Assembly (NCBI GenBank): GCA_021234155.1
Contig: JAJEKV010000051.1
Span: forward strand, 4,344,698 to 4,408,697
Direction: 5' to 3'
Length of the DNA: 64,000 bases
Source: Isoetes taiwanensis
Lineage: Eukaryota; Streptophyta; Lycopodiopsida; Isoetales; Isoetaceae
Shown: one piece after another, positions 47,535-58,899 of the stretch
How the letters are laid out: the number at the start of each line of letters is the position of its first letter
Numbering within the stretch: the first letter of the stretch is position 1
Position numbers and translations under genes: made by a program
Notes under the pieces: generated by a model
Database searches by the model: none
Told to the model about the DNA's origin: nothing
Seen by the model: only the letters and a program-made list of their open reading frames with translations

Positions 47535-48032
47535 TCAAATGAGACACTTTCCTCCTCCAAATGTGGCATATAGCCCAGCATCATCCATTTTCCCAATGGA
47601 TATTAAGTTTACCTCAAGATCGGATACACACAATGTGTTTTTCAGATGCACCATTTCGGTAGGGAGCCTTAATGCTACAACACCATACCCAGTTACTTTA
47701 AGCAGACCTTTTCCAATTTTTACCTTGTTGTTGCTTGAAACACTCGTGAAGTCCTTGAAGAGGTCTTTCCTGCTTGTCATATGATCACTGGCCCCTGAGT
47801 CTAGATACCAGGTTCCATTCTCTACCTCTGCTATAAAACACATTGCTTTGCCATGCAGATCCCCTTGTCCTATGATTTCTGTATCATCTACTGAGGTCAT
47901 GGACTTACAAATGCGTACTGCTTCCCAAATAATCAGAACTAGGCATTGAATGTACTTACAGAACCTGTCATAAATCATATGGACAAATCTCTCTTTTGGT
48001 TGAACAACAACAAATGCCCTGGTTACAGTCAC
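47535..48032 (-). pseudogene. Copia protease region
   Basis: An aspartic protease motif is seen in WYLDSGASDHMTSR, followed by KIGKGLLKVTGYGVVALRL and LYATFGGGKCLI. A stop and further nonsense separate this frame from integrase, so the polyprotein is not continuous. Confidence 0.85.
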
Positions 48033-48035
48033 CAG

Positions 48036-48956
48036 CTAATCACTGCTTGAGGTTCCATCTGAATCTTCAGATTTGCTGACTTTGGATGCCCGGTGCCCAC
48101 CATGAGAATTTCCTTTCTCTTTCTTTTCTTGAGATTTCTGCTTCCTCCTACGCTTATCTAGTTCTTGACAATCTCTAGCCAAATGACCCTGTTTGCCACA
48201 GTTGAAACATTTTCTGGTTTCATTCCCTTCATTCCGACCTACAAATGCTTGGCTTTCCTTATTCCCTCCCTTCTTTCTGCCAGCTTGGTTGACTTCTTCC
48301 ATCAAAATCTGTTGACATGCCCATTCAAGCTGCACATGCTCAACAGAGCCAATAAGATTCTTAACACTGTTATACGAAATAGGAAGGCCTAACAGAAGAG
48401 CACCAACAATAAGATCATCATCGAGCCCTTTCTCCATACCCTTCAGTTGTAATGCAGCTGCTTTTATCTTTGATATGTACTCCTCAGCTGAGGAACAATC
48501 TTTAAGGTTGGTAGTGAATATCACAGCATAGAGATTGGCCTGTTGAGAGAAGTGCTTCTTCTTGTAAATTGCCATGAGCTGCTCCCATGCTTCTTTGGCA
48601 CTTCCTGCTGCTTCTACCTGAGCAATCATTGTATCATCAAGGTATCTCATGAGGCGATTTCTTGCCTCCCAATCCTTCTGCACCCATTTCAAAAGAGCAG
48701 CATTCTCAGCCCCTAATGCCTTTGCATTAGCATCTGCTTCTACAGGTTCACTATTGGATCCAGAGGTGGATCCTTTGACTATCTGGGCAGCACTAGGTGG
48801 TCCTGTGGTCATGGATAACCCTTTCTTACTTGGAACACCCAGTCTAGGCTCATCTCCAGATACTATATTCCATAAGCCCTTCTCTGCAAGCTTTCTTCTG
48901 ACCTTAATGAACCAGTAGAAAGCATTACTATGGGACAATCTCTCGATCTTTCCCAT
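48036..48956 (-). CDS. Copia gag, open frame
   Basis: 306 codons without interruption. N-terminal part FYWFIKVRRKLAEKGLWN, central gag motifs EAWEQLMAIYKKKHF and LKGMEKGLDDDLIVGALLLG, and a complete nucleocapsid zinc knuckle CFNCGKQGHLARDC, followed by a basic tail KRRRKQKSQEKKEKGN. Retained gag with broken pol is common in elements that depend on others for enzymes. It begins about 45 bp downstream of the primer binding site. Confidence 0.85.
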   Translation of the reverse strand: MGKIERLSHSNAFYWFIKVRRKLAEKGLWNIVSGDEPRLGVPSKKGLSMTTGPPSAAQIVKGSTSGSNSEPVEADANAKALGAENAALLKWVQKDWEARNRLMRYLDDTMIAQVEAAGSAKEAWEQLMAIYKKKHFSQQANLYAVIFTTNLKDCSSAEEYISKIKAAALQLKGMEKGLDDDLIVGALLLGLPISYNSVKNLIGSVEHVQLEWACQQILMEEVNQAGRKKGGNKESQAFVGRNEGNETRKCFNCGKQGHLARDCQELDKRRRKQKSQEKKEKGNSHGGHRASKVSKSEDSDGTSSSD

Positions 48957-49000
48957 TTCGCTCTAATCTTGAGCAACCTCTTATCCATAGAGGATGACCC

Positions 49001-49012
49001 GCTCTGATACCA
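49001..49012 (-). other. Copia primer binding site (initiator Met tRNA)
   Basis: TGGTATCAGAGC on the minus strand, complementary to the 3' end of plant initiator tRNA-Met, starts at the base immediately after the LTR. Confidence 0.9.
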
Positions 49013-49222
49013 TAATTCACTTAAGAAAAATTGACACCAGAAGAAGTGGCGTTTCCATTCATTAGATCTATCTTTATACATCTCAGAATTCTTAATATAG
49101 AAAGGGGCCAGGCTGCATGCCGAGATATCTTCAACCGTGTCCTGTAATTTAGGAACACAAAAAGGCAAGTATCCTAACTATATGACAAGCGCCAACCTTG
49201 CCATACTTTCCAGTTTCCAACA
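49013..49222 (-). repeat. 5' LTR of the split Copia element
   Basis: 210 bp, TGTTGGAAACTGG to AAGTGAATTA on the minus strand. It matches the LTR at 15925-16119 except for one substitution and a 15 bp segment (near 49155-49180) present only here. Confidence 0.9.
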
Positions 49223-50404
49223 GAATTGACCTCTGCATAAATAATTCCTTTTGTCTTCGTCATCACACTAGCAGAGTTCAACCCGGGATTTAAGAATCCA
49301 ACGCTATAATTCAATTGGAATCGAGCATTACAGAAGAATTGTAAGAGCTAATCCAGATGCATTTTTACTTTCCTTGCCCTTCCAGAAACAGTGGCGAACA
49401 TAGTTCAAAGCTGTGTGGCTTATAACTGTGCGAACCATGCCGGTGCCTGCTCAAACAAGGTAAGCTTTATGCTGAGTCTAATCTAAAGCTTCAATTTAAA
49501 ACCTAGTTTCGTGTGCTAATTATAATTAGCACAACAATAAATACTCAGTCCCAGAAAGCTAACTACTTGCCATAGCTGCAAGTTTTAGGCCCCAAATATA
49601 TGCTTGCATACAGAGTACCTTTTCTGGTCTGGTGATAGACCTGAGCATAATACTCTTTGAACGCCCTTTGAACCTCTATTAAACTGTAACTCTGGTAACA
49701 ATGGATTCTATGCAAATTTCCCATCGCCCAAAGTCTATTCCGGGGACATGTGATTTTGGGCTCAGACGGGCCAGCATGGCTGCTCTTTTGAAAAATCCGG
49801 CTCTTTATGGCTTGGGCGAGATAGACACTCAACAAAATTCAAGCCTAAAAACAGAGTGATTGGATTGAATTAGTTCTAAGACCGCAGATTTGTATGGCTC
49901 ATGTGGATTTCTTGTGTCAACAAGCAGTTGCTTGCAGGATAAAAACGTAGCCCAAATGTTTTTCTGGGCTTCAAATGCATGAGATGGGTAGAACATGATT
50001 TTAAGGGCTTGTAGCAACACATGAGAAGAGAAGGACAAAATATCATACGAGTTGGGTCTGAGCTTCTTAATCAGGCTGAATCTAGCTATCAAAGGGAGAT
50101 TGAATGCCTAGCTTTGCATTCGATTCAAATTTTTCTTTCCCCATTTTCGTTACAGATTCATGGTCAAGAAGGATTCTCGTCAGAAAGAACGATAGGAAAA
50201 CAAGGTATTTATGTCTCTTTATGGTATCCCAGTGGAAAGAATGGAAATAGAATCAGCTTGCAGAAACATAGCAGAGATATGAAAGGGATAAAAACAGAGG
50301 CATCTTCGAAAGACATAGCTATAATACCAGCCGATTTCATCTCTAAGATCTTCTTATTGAATCAGAAGAATGCGAAAATTTATGGTAAAAATGGTGAAAC
50401 TTAC
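49223..50404. other. No confidently assignable gene
   Basis: Minus-strand frames at 49829-50092 and 49563-49835 and a plus-strand frame at 50021-50437 (138 codons) have no recognisable family features and overlap each other; the last also overlaps the antisense of the SHIPPO exon. Confidence 0.35.
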
Positions 50405-50634
50405 GGATTTGCCAGTCAGCCTGTATGCAGGTCCTGAAGGACTCCATTATCTTTCATAGATGCCAGGTCCAGGCGTCTCCAGTGGCTTATCCCTGTCAAG
50501 ACGAGGGCCAATTGTATAAGATGCAGAGGATGGGCTTAGTCTCACATCGGTATAATATGATCCTGGTCTTAGTGAGTCTGATCTGATAGGTGATATTAAC
50601 CTGCCTGGCATACTATATGCACCACTATCACGAT
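50405..50634 (-). pseudogene. Sperm-tail PG-rich (SHIPPO/ODF3-type) exon with an in-frame stop
   Basis: Proteins with P-G-P-G-x-Y repeats are found along ciliary and flagellar microtubules. Minus-strand translation: GAYSMPGRLISPI, LRPGSYYTDVRLSPSSASYT, ETPGPGIYER, then a TAA at 50447-50449, then WSPSGPAYRLTGKS and a consensus donor GTAAGT at 50404. An acceptor-like GATAG lies just before 50634. Repeats are spaced as expected (P-G-x-Y at roughly 20-30 residue steps), and the S-G-P-A-Y after the stop continues the pattern, so the TAA interrupts a real exon. Alternatively the TAA is the true end and the match beyond is leftover. No other exon of this gene was identified in the window. Confidence 0.65.
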
Positions 50635-51413
50635 TTATTAACATAACAGAATTTGTTAAAAATATTTTCGCACTGGAGTTGTTATGTTAGTTTTTAACTT
50701 AACAAAATCTGTTAAAAAGCTTTTCACATTGCAAAACAAAAATTAATATGTTAATGGTCATTTCATAATCTGAACAAACTGTTAATGGTCGTTTGGCTCC
50801 AAGAATTTACTAACAGTTTTACAAGAAGAACGTGTACAAGAAGAACGCATGCATCCATAATACAACCAGCATTTATATCCAGCATAACATTGCATTCACT
50901 GGATCGTTTGTATATTCTTGATACAAATTCTATTGTATACATAATACAAATTCCAGAAATAAACTTGGTTTTGGAACAATGATAAAGAGAAAATACAAAA
51001 ACATTAGAAAACTGGCCTGTTGCCTGCCTCAGAAATATTGCTGCCAATGTTATCAGATATGTAAGAAAGAGGTAGTCATGATGGCAGATTTGATTGCAGC
51101 AGCTGCTCCAGGAAGGATGACCGTACCTCTATAGCAGATAGAAAAATACTACTCTGTTTGATCCTACGAATACTGGCATGGCCCTTTGTGCACATACTCT
51201 TGGCTCGCAGATACCATGTCTGCATTCCTATAGCTTGTTGCGCCACATTATATGCTCATAGTTACAAATACTAAGATACCACTAATGTAGAAGCATGCTT
51301 TGCTTAGAGGATTTTGTGAACCACGCACATGGTCAAAAGACTAGTCTTGTGCCACATTAGGCTAGATTAGGGATATGTTCAAGGCTCGAATTAGTCTTTC
51401 TGTGCCAACATTT

Positions 51414-51509
51414 TTAGCACATTGTAGTGCTGGCACAAATGTCAATGCTTCCATGCTTCATTTTGGTAAGTTCCACTTGTGTTTGCATAAGTAGCTGCAT
51501 CCTTTGCAT
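51414..51509 (-). pseudogene. Duplicated trihelix-like coiled-coil exon, truncated copy
   Basis: Acceptor TTTTGCAG precedes 51509; the frame reads MQRMQLLMQTQVELTKMKHG and ends at a stop after STTMC. It is a partial copy of the exon at 51950-52099 (identical core MQLLMQTQVEL). Confidence 0.5.
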
Positions 51510-51949
51510 CTGCAAAATTGCAGCATTGAGTGGGAACGCTAAATTTTTCTTCCAGTATTTAACTGCACAGAATGTTACAAAAATGATATTGCTCCTTGCA
51601 GCCAATACACTATATACTTGGTTTACAAGGGACTTAACAGAAGAATTCACAGTGGAACACTGCAATATGTCCGTCAATTGGGTTGCAACTAGGTCTGACA
51701 TGTGCAAAGTTTCTGGACTGTAACAAAATACACCTTGAAATTACAGTTAGCCACGACTTACTGTTAATCATAGTCAATACCAAATGAAGGCATTCTCTTT
51801 GTTGATGTGTGTCAAAGAGCATGTCAAGTTCCTGACGAAGCATCAGAAAATTCTTCATCGTTGTGTTATAATTGTCAATTCAACATGCAGCTCAAAATAT
51901 CAAGAGGCAATAAACTCATTTAAACAAAGTAAAGTAATACAGAACTTAC

Positions 51950-52099
51950 CCAACTGCTCATATTGCGGACATCAATGTCAATGCTTTCATGCTTCATTTT
52001 GGCAAGTTCCACTTGTGTTTGCATAAGTAGCTGCATCGTTTGCATCTCCAAATCCCTTGTAAATTGCATTCGTATTTTCATTAAATCTGATAGCTGTTG
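51950..52099 (-). CDS. Coiled-coil exon resembling the C-terminus of trihelix (ASIL-type) factors
   Basis: An exactly 50-codon, phase-0 exon between an acceptor (GTGCAG) and a consensus donor (GTAAGT at 51949): QQLSDLMKIRMQFTRDLEMQ, then MQLLMQTQVELAKMKHES. Plant trihelix transcription factors of the ASIL type end in a similar helix rich in M-Q-x-x and E-L-x-x-x-K. The DNA-binding part is not in the window and the identification rests on this helix only. Possibly the end of a gene whose other exons lie in long introns to the right, now separated by the Gypsy insertion at 52457. Confidence 0.4.
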
Positions 52100-52456
52100 C
52101 TGCACTTCAAAAAGTATAACCCAACATGCTATCTCATGCAACACTCTGAATATTCCTGAATCCTTCACTTATACTTTAGACAGTAGCCCATGCCAATGCC
52201 AAGCTTATACAACACCCAATTTGAGTACAATGGTGACCCTGCACTTGGGAAAGCTAGTTAGCCTGGCCTATTTAATTTAATGGTCCACAGATCTCCAACA
52301 CATCTTACCGTGTACCGTATACTATCCCATGTGCACCACAACTGTAGCCATGAAGTGCTATTTCAAGGTTGATCAAGATCTGGCCATATTGATGTATTAA
52401 TGCATGGTTACCCCATGTGGTGCCCAAAGCATATGTTCAAAGGCAAATGTACTGAG

Positions 52457-52830
52457 TGTTACAACCCATTGAACGGGCCAAGTTTGGCTACCATGAACCC
52501 CCTGGATTCCCCACTCCTCGAGTCCCTTGGACTCCCCACACCAAACTTGTGTTGATCCCCTGGATCAATACTGCAACATCGTGCAGTTCTCTAATCGTTC
52601 CCAGAACGATTCTTCATGGCCTCCTCTTCTTGAGATCCATGATCTCTTATATAGGGTACCTACTCTTGTGGCATGCCGCCACATGTCTGCATGCATGCAT
52701 ATGGACTCTTGGAGTCTCCTTATGCCACTTGTCCCTTAAACCTCTAATCCTTAGGTTTAATGGTCCTATGACCTAGGGACCAACATATGCATATAACATA
52801 TGACTTAGGGCCTAACCTATGTTCGTAACA
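52457..52830 (-). repeat. 3' LTR of the Gypsy-type element
   Basis: TGTTACAACCCATTGAACGG to CTATGTTCGTAACA as read on the plus strand. Compared with the other LTR I count two differences (AGTCCCTTGG vs AGCCCCTTGG; CTTAAACC vs CTTAGACC). Confidence 0.95.
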
Positions 52831-52845
52831 TACCTCCCCCCTTCA
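52831..52845 (-). other. Polypurine tract
   Basis: AAGGGGGGAGGTA on the minus strand directly before the LTR; primes plus-strand DNA synthesis in LTR elements and fixes the orientation. Confidence 0.85.
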
Positions 52846-55800
52846 AATCCTTGGTCCCCAAGGATCATGGGAGTATGTGTATCTTGAAACCTATTCCCTG
52901 GGTCACCCGGTGACCATGGTTTCACCATCTAGTCCATTTGAAACCCTTTCCCTAAATCACCTCGTGATCTTGGTTTTGTCTTCTCGTCCCTTCAGAAACC
53001 CGTTCCCTGGATCACCCTGTGATCATGGTTTCATCCTCTAGTCCCTTCCAAAACCCGTTCCCTGGATCACCCTGTGATCATGGTTTCATAGCTCATTCTT
53101 TAGCGGACGTCCTACTTGTCATCCCTGATGCAAGTCTCTAATTCTTTAGTTTTAGGTAACTGACCTCATATTGACTCCACTAATCCTTCCATGTTATCAA
53201 GGGATTTTGAGTCAGATGAGGATTTGGTACATGTACACTTCACTTTCCCATGTGGCCTTGGGAAGTGACCGATCTCGCCACAAGATCTAGTACTGCAATA
53301 CTCTTATTGCTTTGCGCACCTCCAAATGCGAAAGTGTCTAGAATCGCCTCAGGAGTTACCTCAGAGCTAAGGGCTAGGAGTACTGTCACAATCTTTGGAC
53401 AATATTGCTTTCTTGAGTTGACTTATGCGGAATAGGGCGCACTCCTAATCCATTCATAAGTTCTAACTCAACTCATATGCTGTCTTCATTGACCCTTCCT
53501 GAGTCCAACACATTGGGACATCTATAACTAATGGTCTCAAGGTTCTTACCTTGCCACTAGTATTATAATACCTATTTGGAACCTTGCGTCTATTCTTCTG
53601 CCAAGAACCCCAGGTTCTTTATGACGCATGTACCAACTTTTTGGACTAGAACAGAGGCCCACTTTATCCCTTAGTTGACACTTAGTGCAACTAAGTACCT
53701 GATGCTAGTCATGTGAATTCACTAATCTATGTGAATTCAATATTTTTGATCCCAGATCTAAGAATACTATGCTACAAAAGACCCTGCTTCTTATAAGCAA
53801 TACAGTGGTAATGACCATAGACTCCCCCAGAAATCTAACTAGAAACAAGATTCTAATAATTGTACCACTCACACTCTGATCATTTATCAGAGATTTTTTG
53901 CAACATTAACCCCAGGTTAAGCCTTGCATTTCTAGAGACCTTGCTCTATAAATACCCAGTACACCAATTATGGCTAATCATGAATTCTAATTGGATTCTC
54001 TATCACAACTCCCATAGTTGATTCTCTTCCGCCAAACATCTCAAGAATCCTTATATTCATGTATACTACTTTGATAACAAGTAGTGATAGTTCAGACTTT
54101 GTTCTTTTAGGTCTCCATGGCATGCCTGGCCCTGCCAGCATAATGCCATTCCTCTAGGAAAACATTCTTCCTAAGTCTGACAACCTTCGTATATTTATTA
54201 GGTGAACCCTTTCCTCAACAATTTTGGGTTCCACATTCACATTCCAGTTTGTGACCCCTTTTTCTTAGGGTCCCTTTCAAAAAAAAAAATCAAGCAATCC
54301 TTTGCTTTTGGAAGTGAATTCTTAAAGTCATATGCATCCAATTAACAGCCTGACATAGAACTTATCTATTACTCAGCTTGGATGATATACTAATAGGAGT
54401 TTTGGCCACTCTCTAAGCCTTGCTTATAAGACTTTTGACTATTCCCTAAATTACTGTATGGTGGTGTTCCTAGTGAAGCCTCACTAGAACCCAAATAAGA
54501 TTGAGCAAGAAGACCTTTAAGTCTATGCTCACACTCTTTCTATAGAGCCAACGGGCCTAACTACCTTACTTCTTAACTTTGTTGGCTTCCATAGCTTAAC
54601 ACCCCAAGTAATGCATCATCAATTCCAAATTGATTTGCAAGCCCAACCAACGCATTGGCAGAGACCACTTCCAGGTCTCTTACATGCTTAATTTGTGGGG
54701 TACTTTGATGCTCATGCCATATTGACTCTTAAAGATCACGATTCTAGTAGATTCCTCATCACGGAACTACTCTCTCACTTGACGTAAGTCACTAGACTTA
54801 GCTCTAAATGATCTTTTCAATAGGCATCATCGATCTCCTAGGGACCATTGCATCATAAGTGAAGCACCATTATGCTCCATCCATACATCAATCAGTATCT
54901 GTTCATACACATATGTGTTTGATGTTAATACAGAGTTCATGCAAAAAAAAATCAAGCAACTCAGTTTAACACGACTAATTGGCCTTGCAAACTCTAACAT
55001 ATAGAATTACATGGACCTTGGTTTCCACCACTTCCTAAATGATACCACCACTCTCATTAGGGGTTCTTGTTGTGCCTAGCTTTGCTTTTCATGCTTTGGC
55101 TTAGAGCTAACCCAAGTCATTCTCGACTTTGCTCAATAGCCCTTATGGTTGCATCACATGACTTACCTAAGTCAACTGCAACTTTAATTGGTCCACCAGT
55201 ACCACAGCTTCTTGACCTCGTCAAAAGCTTCCCGTTGTACTAACCCCTAATTCATACTTGAACTTCATTCAAAATTCTTATGGGGCTTTGATTTCCCAGA
55301 ATACACTTTCAACCATTGGCAGCCAAGCCAGCAAAATTTTCAACCTCAAGACACTCTTAAAGGGTGAAACTATTCTTATACGGCTTGCCCCTTACTGAGA
55401 TCCTCTTTTGAAAGTGAATAACTCTTATCAATGGGAAATTCATAGATAGGATCCAATTATTTGGTTTGAATTATGTGCCATAAAGTCAAATTTCTTGACT
55501 ACTTGTTCTAACACATATTCATTGCTTTGCCAATCTATGGCTATAAGGCATAAAATACATCTCATAATACCTATACAAGCCCAGCTTATATATTGCGACC
55601 ATATGTTTTACCCCAAGCCCCGCTTGAACATACTGGGCAATAAGATGTATTCACAACTCCTAGTTGCATATAGATGTAGGAATATAACTCTACTAACATT
55701 CTTGTTTCCAAACAAGAGATATTGAGATTTTCTAACCAATCTCAGTATCTTAGTTTGAGCATAGATAGAGTTTATGGAACTAGACAATCCAATCAATCAT

Positions 55801-57685
55801 ATTGTAGCTTGATTCATCCTTGGCATCTTTCCAGAGACACCCTCTGAAATTAGTTTAACAAACGCTACAATAATCTATTGCATGCATCCATATGATCCTA
55901 GTTGAATCCGTTTGCTTCTTTATTTATTTTAAGTGCTCTTCCCAGAAGAACCCCTTAAAATGACTAACAAGTTGCTTTGCAATTACTATCTTATAGTTTC
56001 TACCTGATAAGTTCTCAACCTTATCAGTACTGCAACTTGTCTTCTCTAGATGCGTTAGCTAGCATCTCTATAGTACTTTTAAACTACAGATTCCATGTGT
56101 AGATGTTCATCTATGAAGGTTATTTTCTTGACCCAACAATCGCAGATTGTATATGTTCCTTTGGAATTTTTCAAAGGAATACTTCAAGCTAAGTTAATTT
56201 ATTGCCACTTTCCTTTATGCAACCAAGATCTTTCTTGGTGCTTATAAGAAAGCATATCATACAAGGCATAAAACCTTTAAATCCTTCAAAATTCATTCCT
56301 AGAATTCAAGGACCTTATTCTCAACACTTACCACAAGTGTTGTTATTCCCAAGTGTTACTATGTTCCAAGGAACTAGTTAGAACTTCCGATGTTCTAATA
56401 AAAGCTCTGCTTCCAAGATGTCCACTTAACGGACCCCAAATCCTCCAAGTAACCAAGTCCTAGCATTCATGAAGAACTAGTATCCACAATATTTCCCAAA
56501 TATTGTGCATTTCTAGCACAAACCCTAGGTCGTGCACTAGTGACCCCTTGAGTCAATAGTAATATATCCGTCACCAATTCCCTACAAGGATTGTTTAAAG
56601 GAACATGCAACCTCGTACCACCCTACCCAGTAGAGTGAGCCAATGATCCCAGATCAAGTGGTTATCACGGGCAACAACATTCGAACATTAGACTCCATTC
56701 TCCATTTCTAGTTTCTTCTTACGCCACACTACCCAGTAGTGTGCGTCAAGTGGGCATGATCCCAGATCATGACACCCTATGATGCACTCATTGAAAGGGA
56801 TCTTTGGAGGGCAATAACGCTTTTTGTTAAAACATAATTTCTCTTAGTTCCTTGAACGTAAAGACGCTCTTCAAAAGAACCATCCTGGATATCAACTAAT
56901 TTTAAAAACTCAAAGCTCTAGGGGTCTTATATTAAGCATATTCACATGCTCCAAGGTATGGCCCATCTCCATGTGGTTCGTCTATGTTCCACTACTGAGC
57001 CCCCGACTCCTCATGACGAAACCACCTAACACTCTTGGAGTGCTATACCAATGTTACAACCTATTTTCCTTTCACAAACCCAGTTTGCAAGAATGCAGTA
57101 GATGGTAATACCAACAAGTGCCCTTGGCCCTTGTTCATTACTAGTTCAACTAGTACCAACATTAGCTAAAATCGTAAATATTAACTACGGTAAGTAACAA
57201 CCCATTAAAACCTTCCCTTTAATTTTTAATGGTTGATGACGGGGAACAAAATCCCTGATTTTTATTAATGGGCTGATAATGGGTCCTGGTTACCCTTTAG
57301 CAAAAAAATCACAGAATCGAAAATCTCAGAATCACGAAGTCGTGATTCCGTGCCAGCCAAGATCGATCACTCCGGGCTGCTCGGTACTCGGATTGCCACG
57401 AAATTTGACAGGTAAGCATTTCGGCCTCAAACGCTCCTGCTCGTAAATTTTCAGCTCAAACCGAGCTGTTTTGCAAAATCCGTTTTTCCAGGCCCCAAAC
57501 ATGATTTAGCAAGCCCTGCTTGCCCAGAGACTGCTACAGCGATTTCATATTGGCTTCTCAGGTCCCCAGGAGCCTGAAGAACGATTCTAAGGCCAAAATT
57601 TTGCACTTCGTGGATGCTCCAAAAATTGCTCTCAAGTTCTGCTCTCTTAACTGTTGTGCAGCCTCGAACCCAGCATCAAACTTAG

Positions 57686-57698
57686 GCTCTGATACCAA
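57686..57698 (-). other. Primer binding site of the Gypsy-type element
   Basis: Minus strand TTGGTATCAGAGCC directly after the LTR end (GGGTTGTAACA), complementary to initiator tRNA-Met. Confidence 0.9.
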
Positions 57699-58072
57699 TG
57701 TTACAACCCATTGAACGGGCCAAGTTTGGCTACCATGAACCCCCTGGATTCCCCACTCCTCGAGCCCCTTGGACTCCCCACACCAAACTTGTGTTGATCC
57801 CCTGGATCAATACTGCAACATCGTGCAGTTCTCTAATCGTTCCCAGAACGATTCTTCATGGCCTCCTCTTCTTGAGATCCATGATCTCTTATATAGGGTA
57901 CCTACTCTTGTGGCATGCCGCCACATGTCTGCATGCATGCATATGGACTCTTGGAGTCTCCTTATGCCACTTGTCCCTTAGACCTCTAATCCTTAGGTTT
58001 AATGGTCCTATGACCTAGGGACCAACATATGCATATAACATATGACTTAGGGCCTAACCTATGTTCGTAACA
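57699..58072 (-). repeat. 5' LTR of the Gypsy-type element
   Basis: 374 bp; right edge ...TTCGTAACA followed by the target duplication CTGAG (58073-58077), matching CTGAG at 52452-52456. Confidence 0.95.
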
Positions 58073-58077
58073 CTGAG

Positions 58078-58165
58078 GCATCGAGGCATCTGTTATCAGG
58101 TCCAAAAGCATCTGTTATCAGGCCCAAAAGCATCTATTATCAGGTCCAAAAGCATATATTCAAAG
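58078..58165. repeat. Short tandem array of a 22-23 bp unit
   Basis: Three imperfect copies of AGCATCTGTTATCAGGTCCA plus a partial one. A related phrase (AAAGCATATGTTCAAAGGCA at about 52427, AAAGCATATATTCAAAGGCA at about 58149) lies on both sides of the Gypsy insertion, showing that the element landed inside a locally repeated sequence. Confidence 0.75.
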
Positions 58166-58399
58166 GCAAGTGTACTGAGGCATTACAAACAACCCAAATT
58201 CGCCGACAAATGACTGACTCCATGCCAGCATCATCCTAATCATTAGGTTATTTTGTTCAAAGAATGACAAATGGTCCAGGAGTCAATACTCTCAAGCTGC
58301 TCCTCAGCCTCATCTTAATCCACTCTTAACTTCTCCTCCTACTTCTGTCTCATAATTTCTTCCGCCTCAGCAGCTTCTAAGCTACTTCTTGCATATGGT

Positions 58400-58520
58400 A
58401 CAAGAACAATATCTCGGATTCTGAAAGTCTGAGATGTCTGAGTTTGAAAAGCAACTGAGCCCTTCCCTTTAGGTTTTGCTAGATTCCCATCAGCCATCTT
58501 AACTATATTATTATTATTGT
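58400..58520 (-). pseudogene. Copia fragment between protease and integrase
   Basis: IVKMADGNLAKPKGKGSVAF and FRIRDIVLVP match the corresponding stretch of the element at 5.4-7.7 kb (IVKMADGNLAKSKGK). On the minus strand it lies downstream of a reverse transcriptase fragment, the reverse of the normal Copia order, so the two are separate pieces or rearranged. Confidence 0.65.
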
Positions 58521-58899
58521 AAGAATATAGCATTCAATGTACAGAATCAGAGAAAGATACAAATGGGTAGCGCTTAGCTAATTAGGCTCTAGAACCAATA
58601 AAGCGTGCTATGAACTTATATAGGCCTGCCATATTAGCAACAGGCATGCTATGGGGTAAGACACACTAAATCTGTTTCATACGCGTGAAATTGCTCCCAG
58701 ATAATGGCTTGATAAAATTCTTCTTCAGTAGAACAGTAAACAAGTGAGAGTGAACCATTTTCAAACTCTTTTCTAATAAAGGAAAGTTTACTATCTTAAG
58801 ATGCTATATAAATATGCAAGAATGGGCAGAAATACACAGGATAGCTCGACTAGTGAGTAAACTGAGTGTAACTATAAAGATATGACATCTATGACTTTA

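Larger units (their letters stand above)
46476..49222 (-). mobile_element. 5' half of the inversion-split Copia element
   Basis: Minus orientation: 5' LTR (49222-49013), primer binding site (49012-49001), gag, protease, integrase, a deletion, then the C-terminal part of reverse transcriptase, ending in ENVITLSQFM at about 46476. The sequence immediately before the LTR on the minus strand is AATTC, the same as after the 3' LTR at 16119. The joined element would be about 3.8 kb, shorter than a usual 5 kb Copia because of the internal deletion. Confidence 0.9.
52457..58072 (-). mobile_element. Complete Gypsy-type LTR element with near-identical LTRs and a dead interior
   Basis: LTRs 52457-52830 and 57699-58072 (374 bp each), flanked by the 5 bp duplication CTGAG on both sides. 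The primer binding site is next to the right LTR and the polypurine tract next to the left one, so the element is in minus orientation. The 4.87 kb interior has no frame over 80 codons. Weak resemblances place an integrase zinc-finger relic near 54.7 kb and the region before the chromodomain near 53.45 kb, by comparison with the Gypsy integrase at 40.1-41.5 kb. Interior coding is thus ruined while the LTRs differ at only about two positions. Confidence 0.9.

Noticed and set aside
15049-49222. Two independent, truncated Copia insertions at 15-16 kb and 46-49 kb
   Set aside because: The halves are complementary, meet at the same point of the polyprotein, have near-identical LTRs and share the outer 5 bp duplication AATTC; a single element split by inversion explains all of this.
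50021-50437. 138-codon plus-strand frame
   Set aside because: Composition is not convincing and its end overlaps the antisense of the SHIPPO exon, which has motif and splice support.
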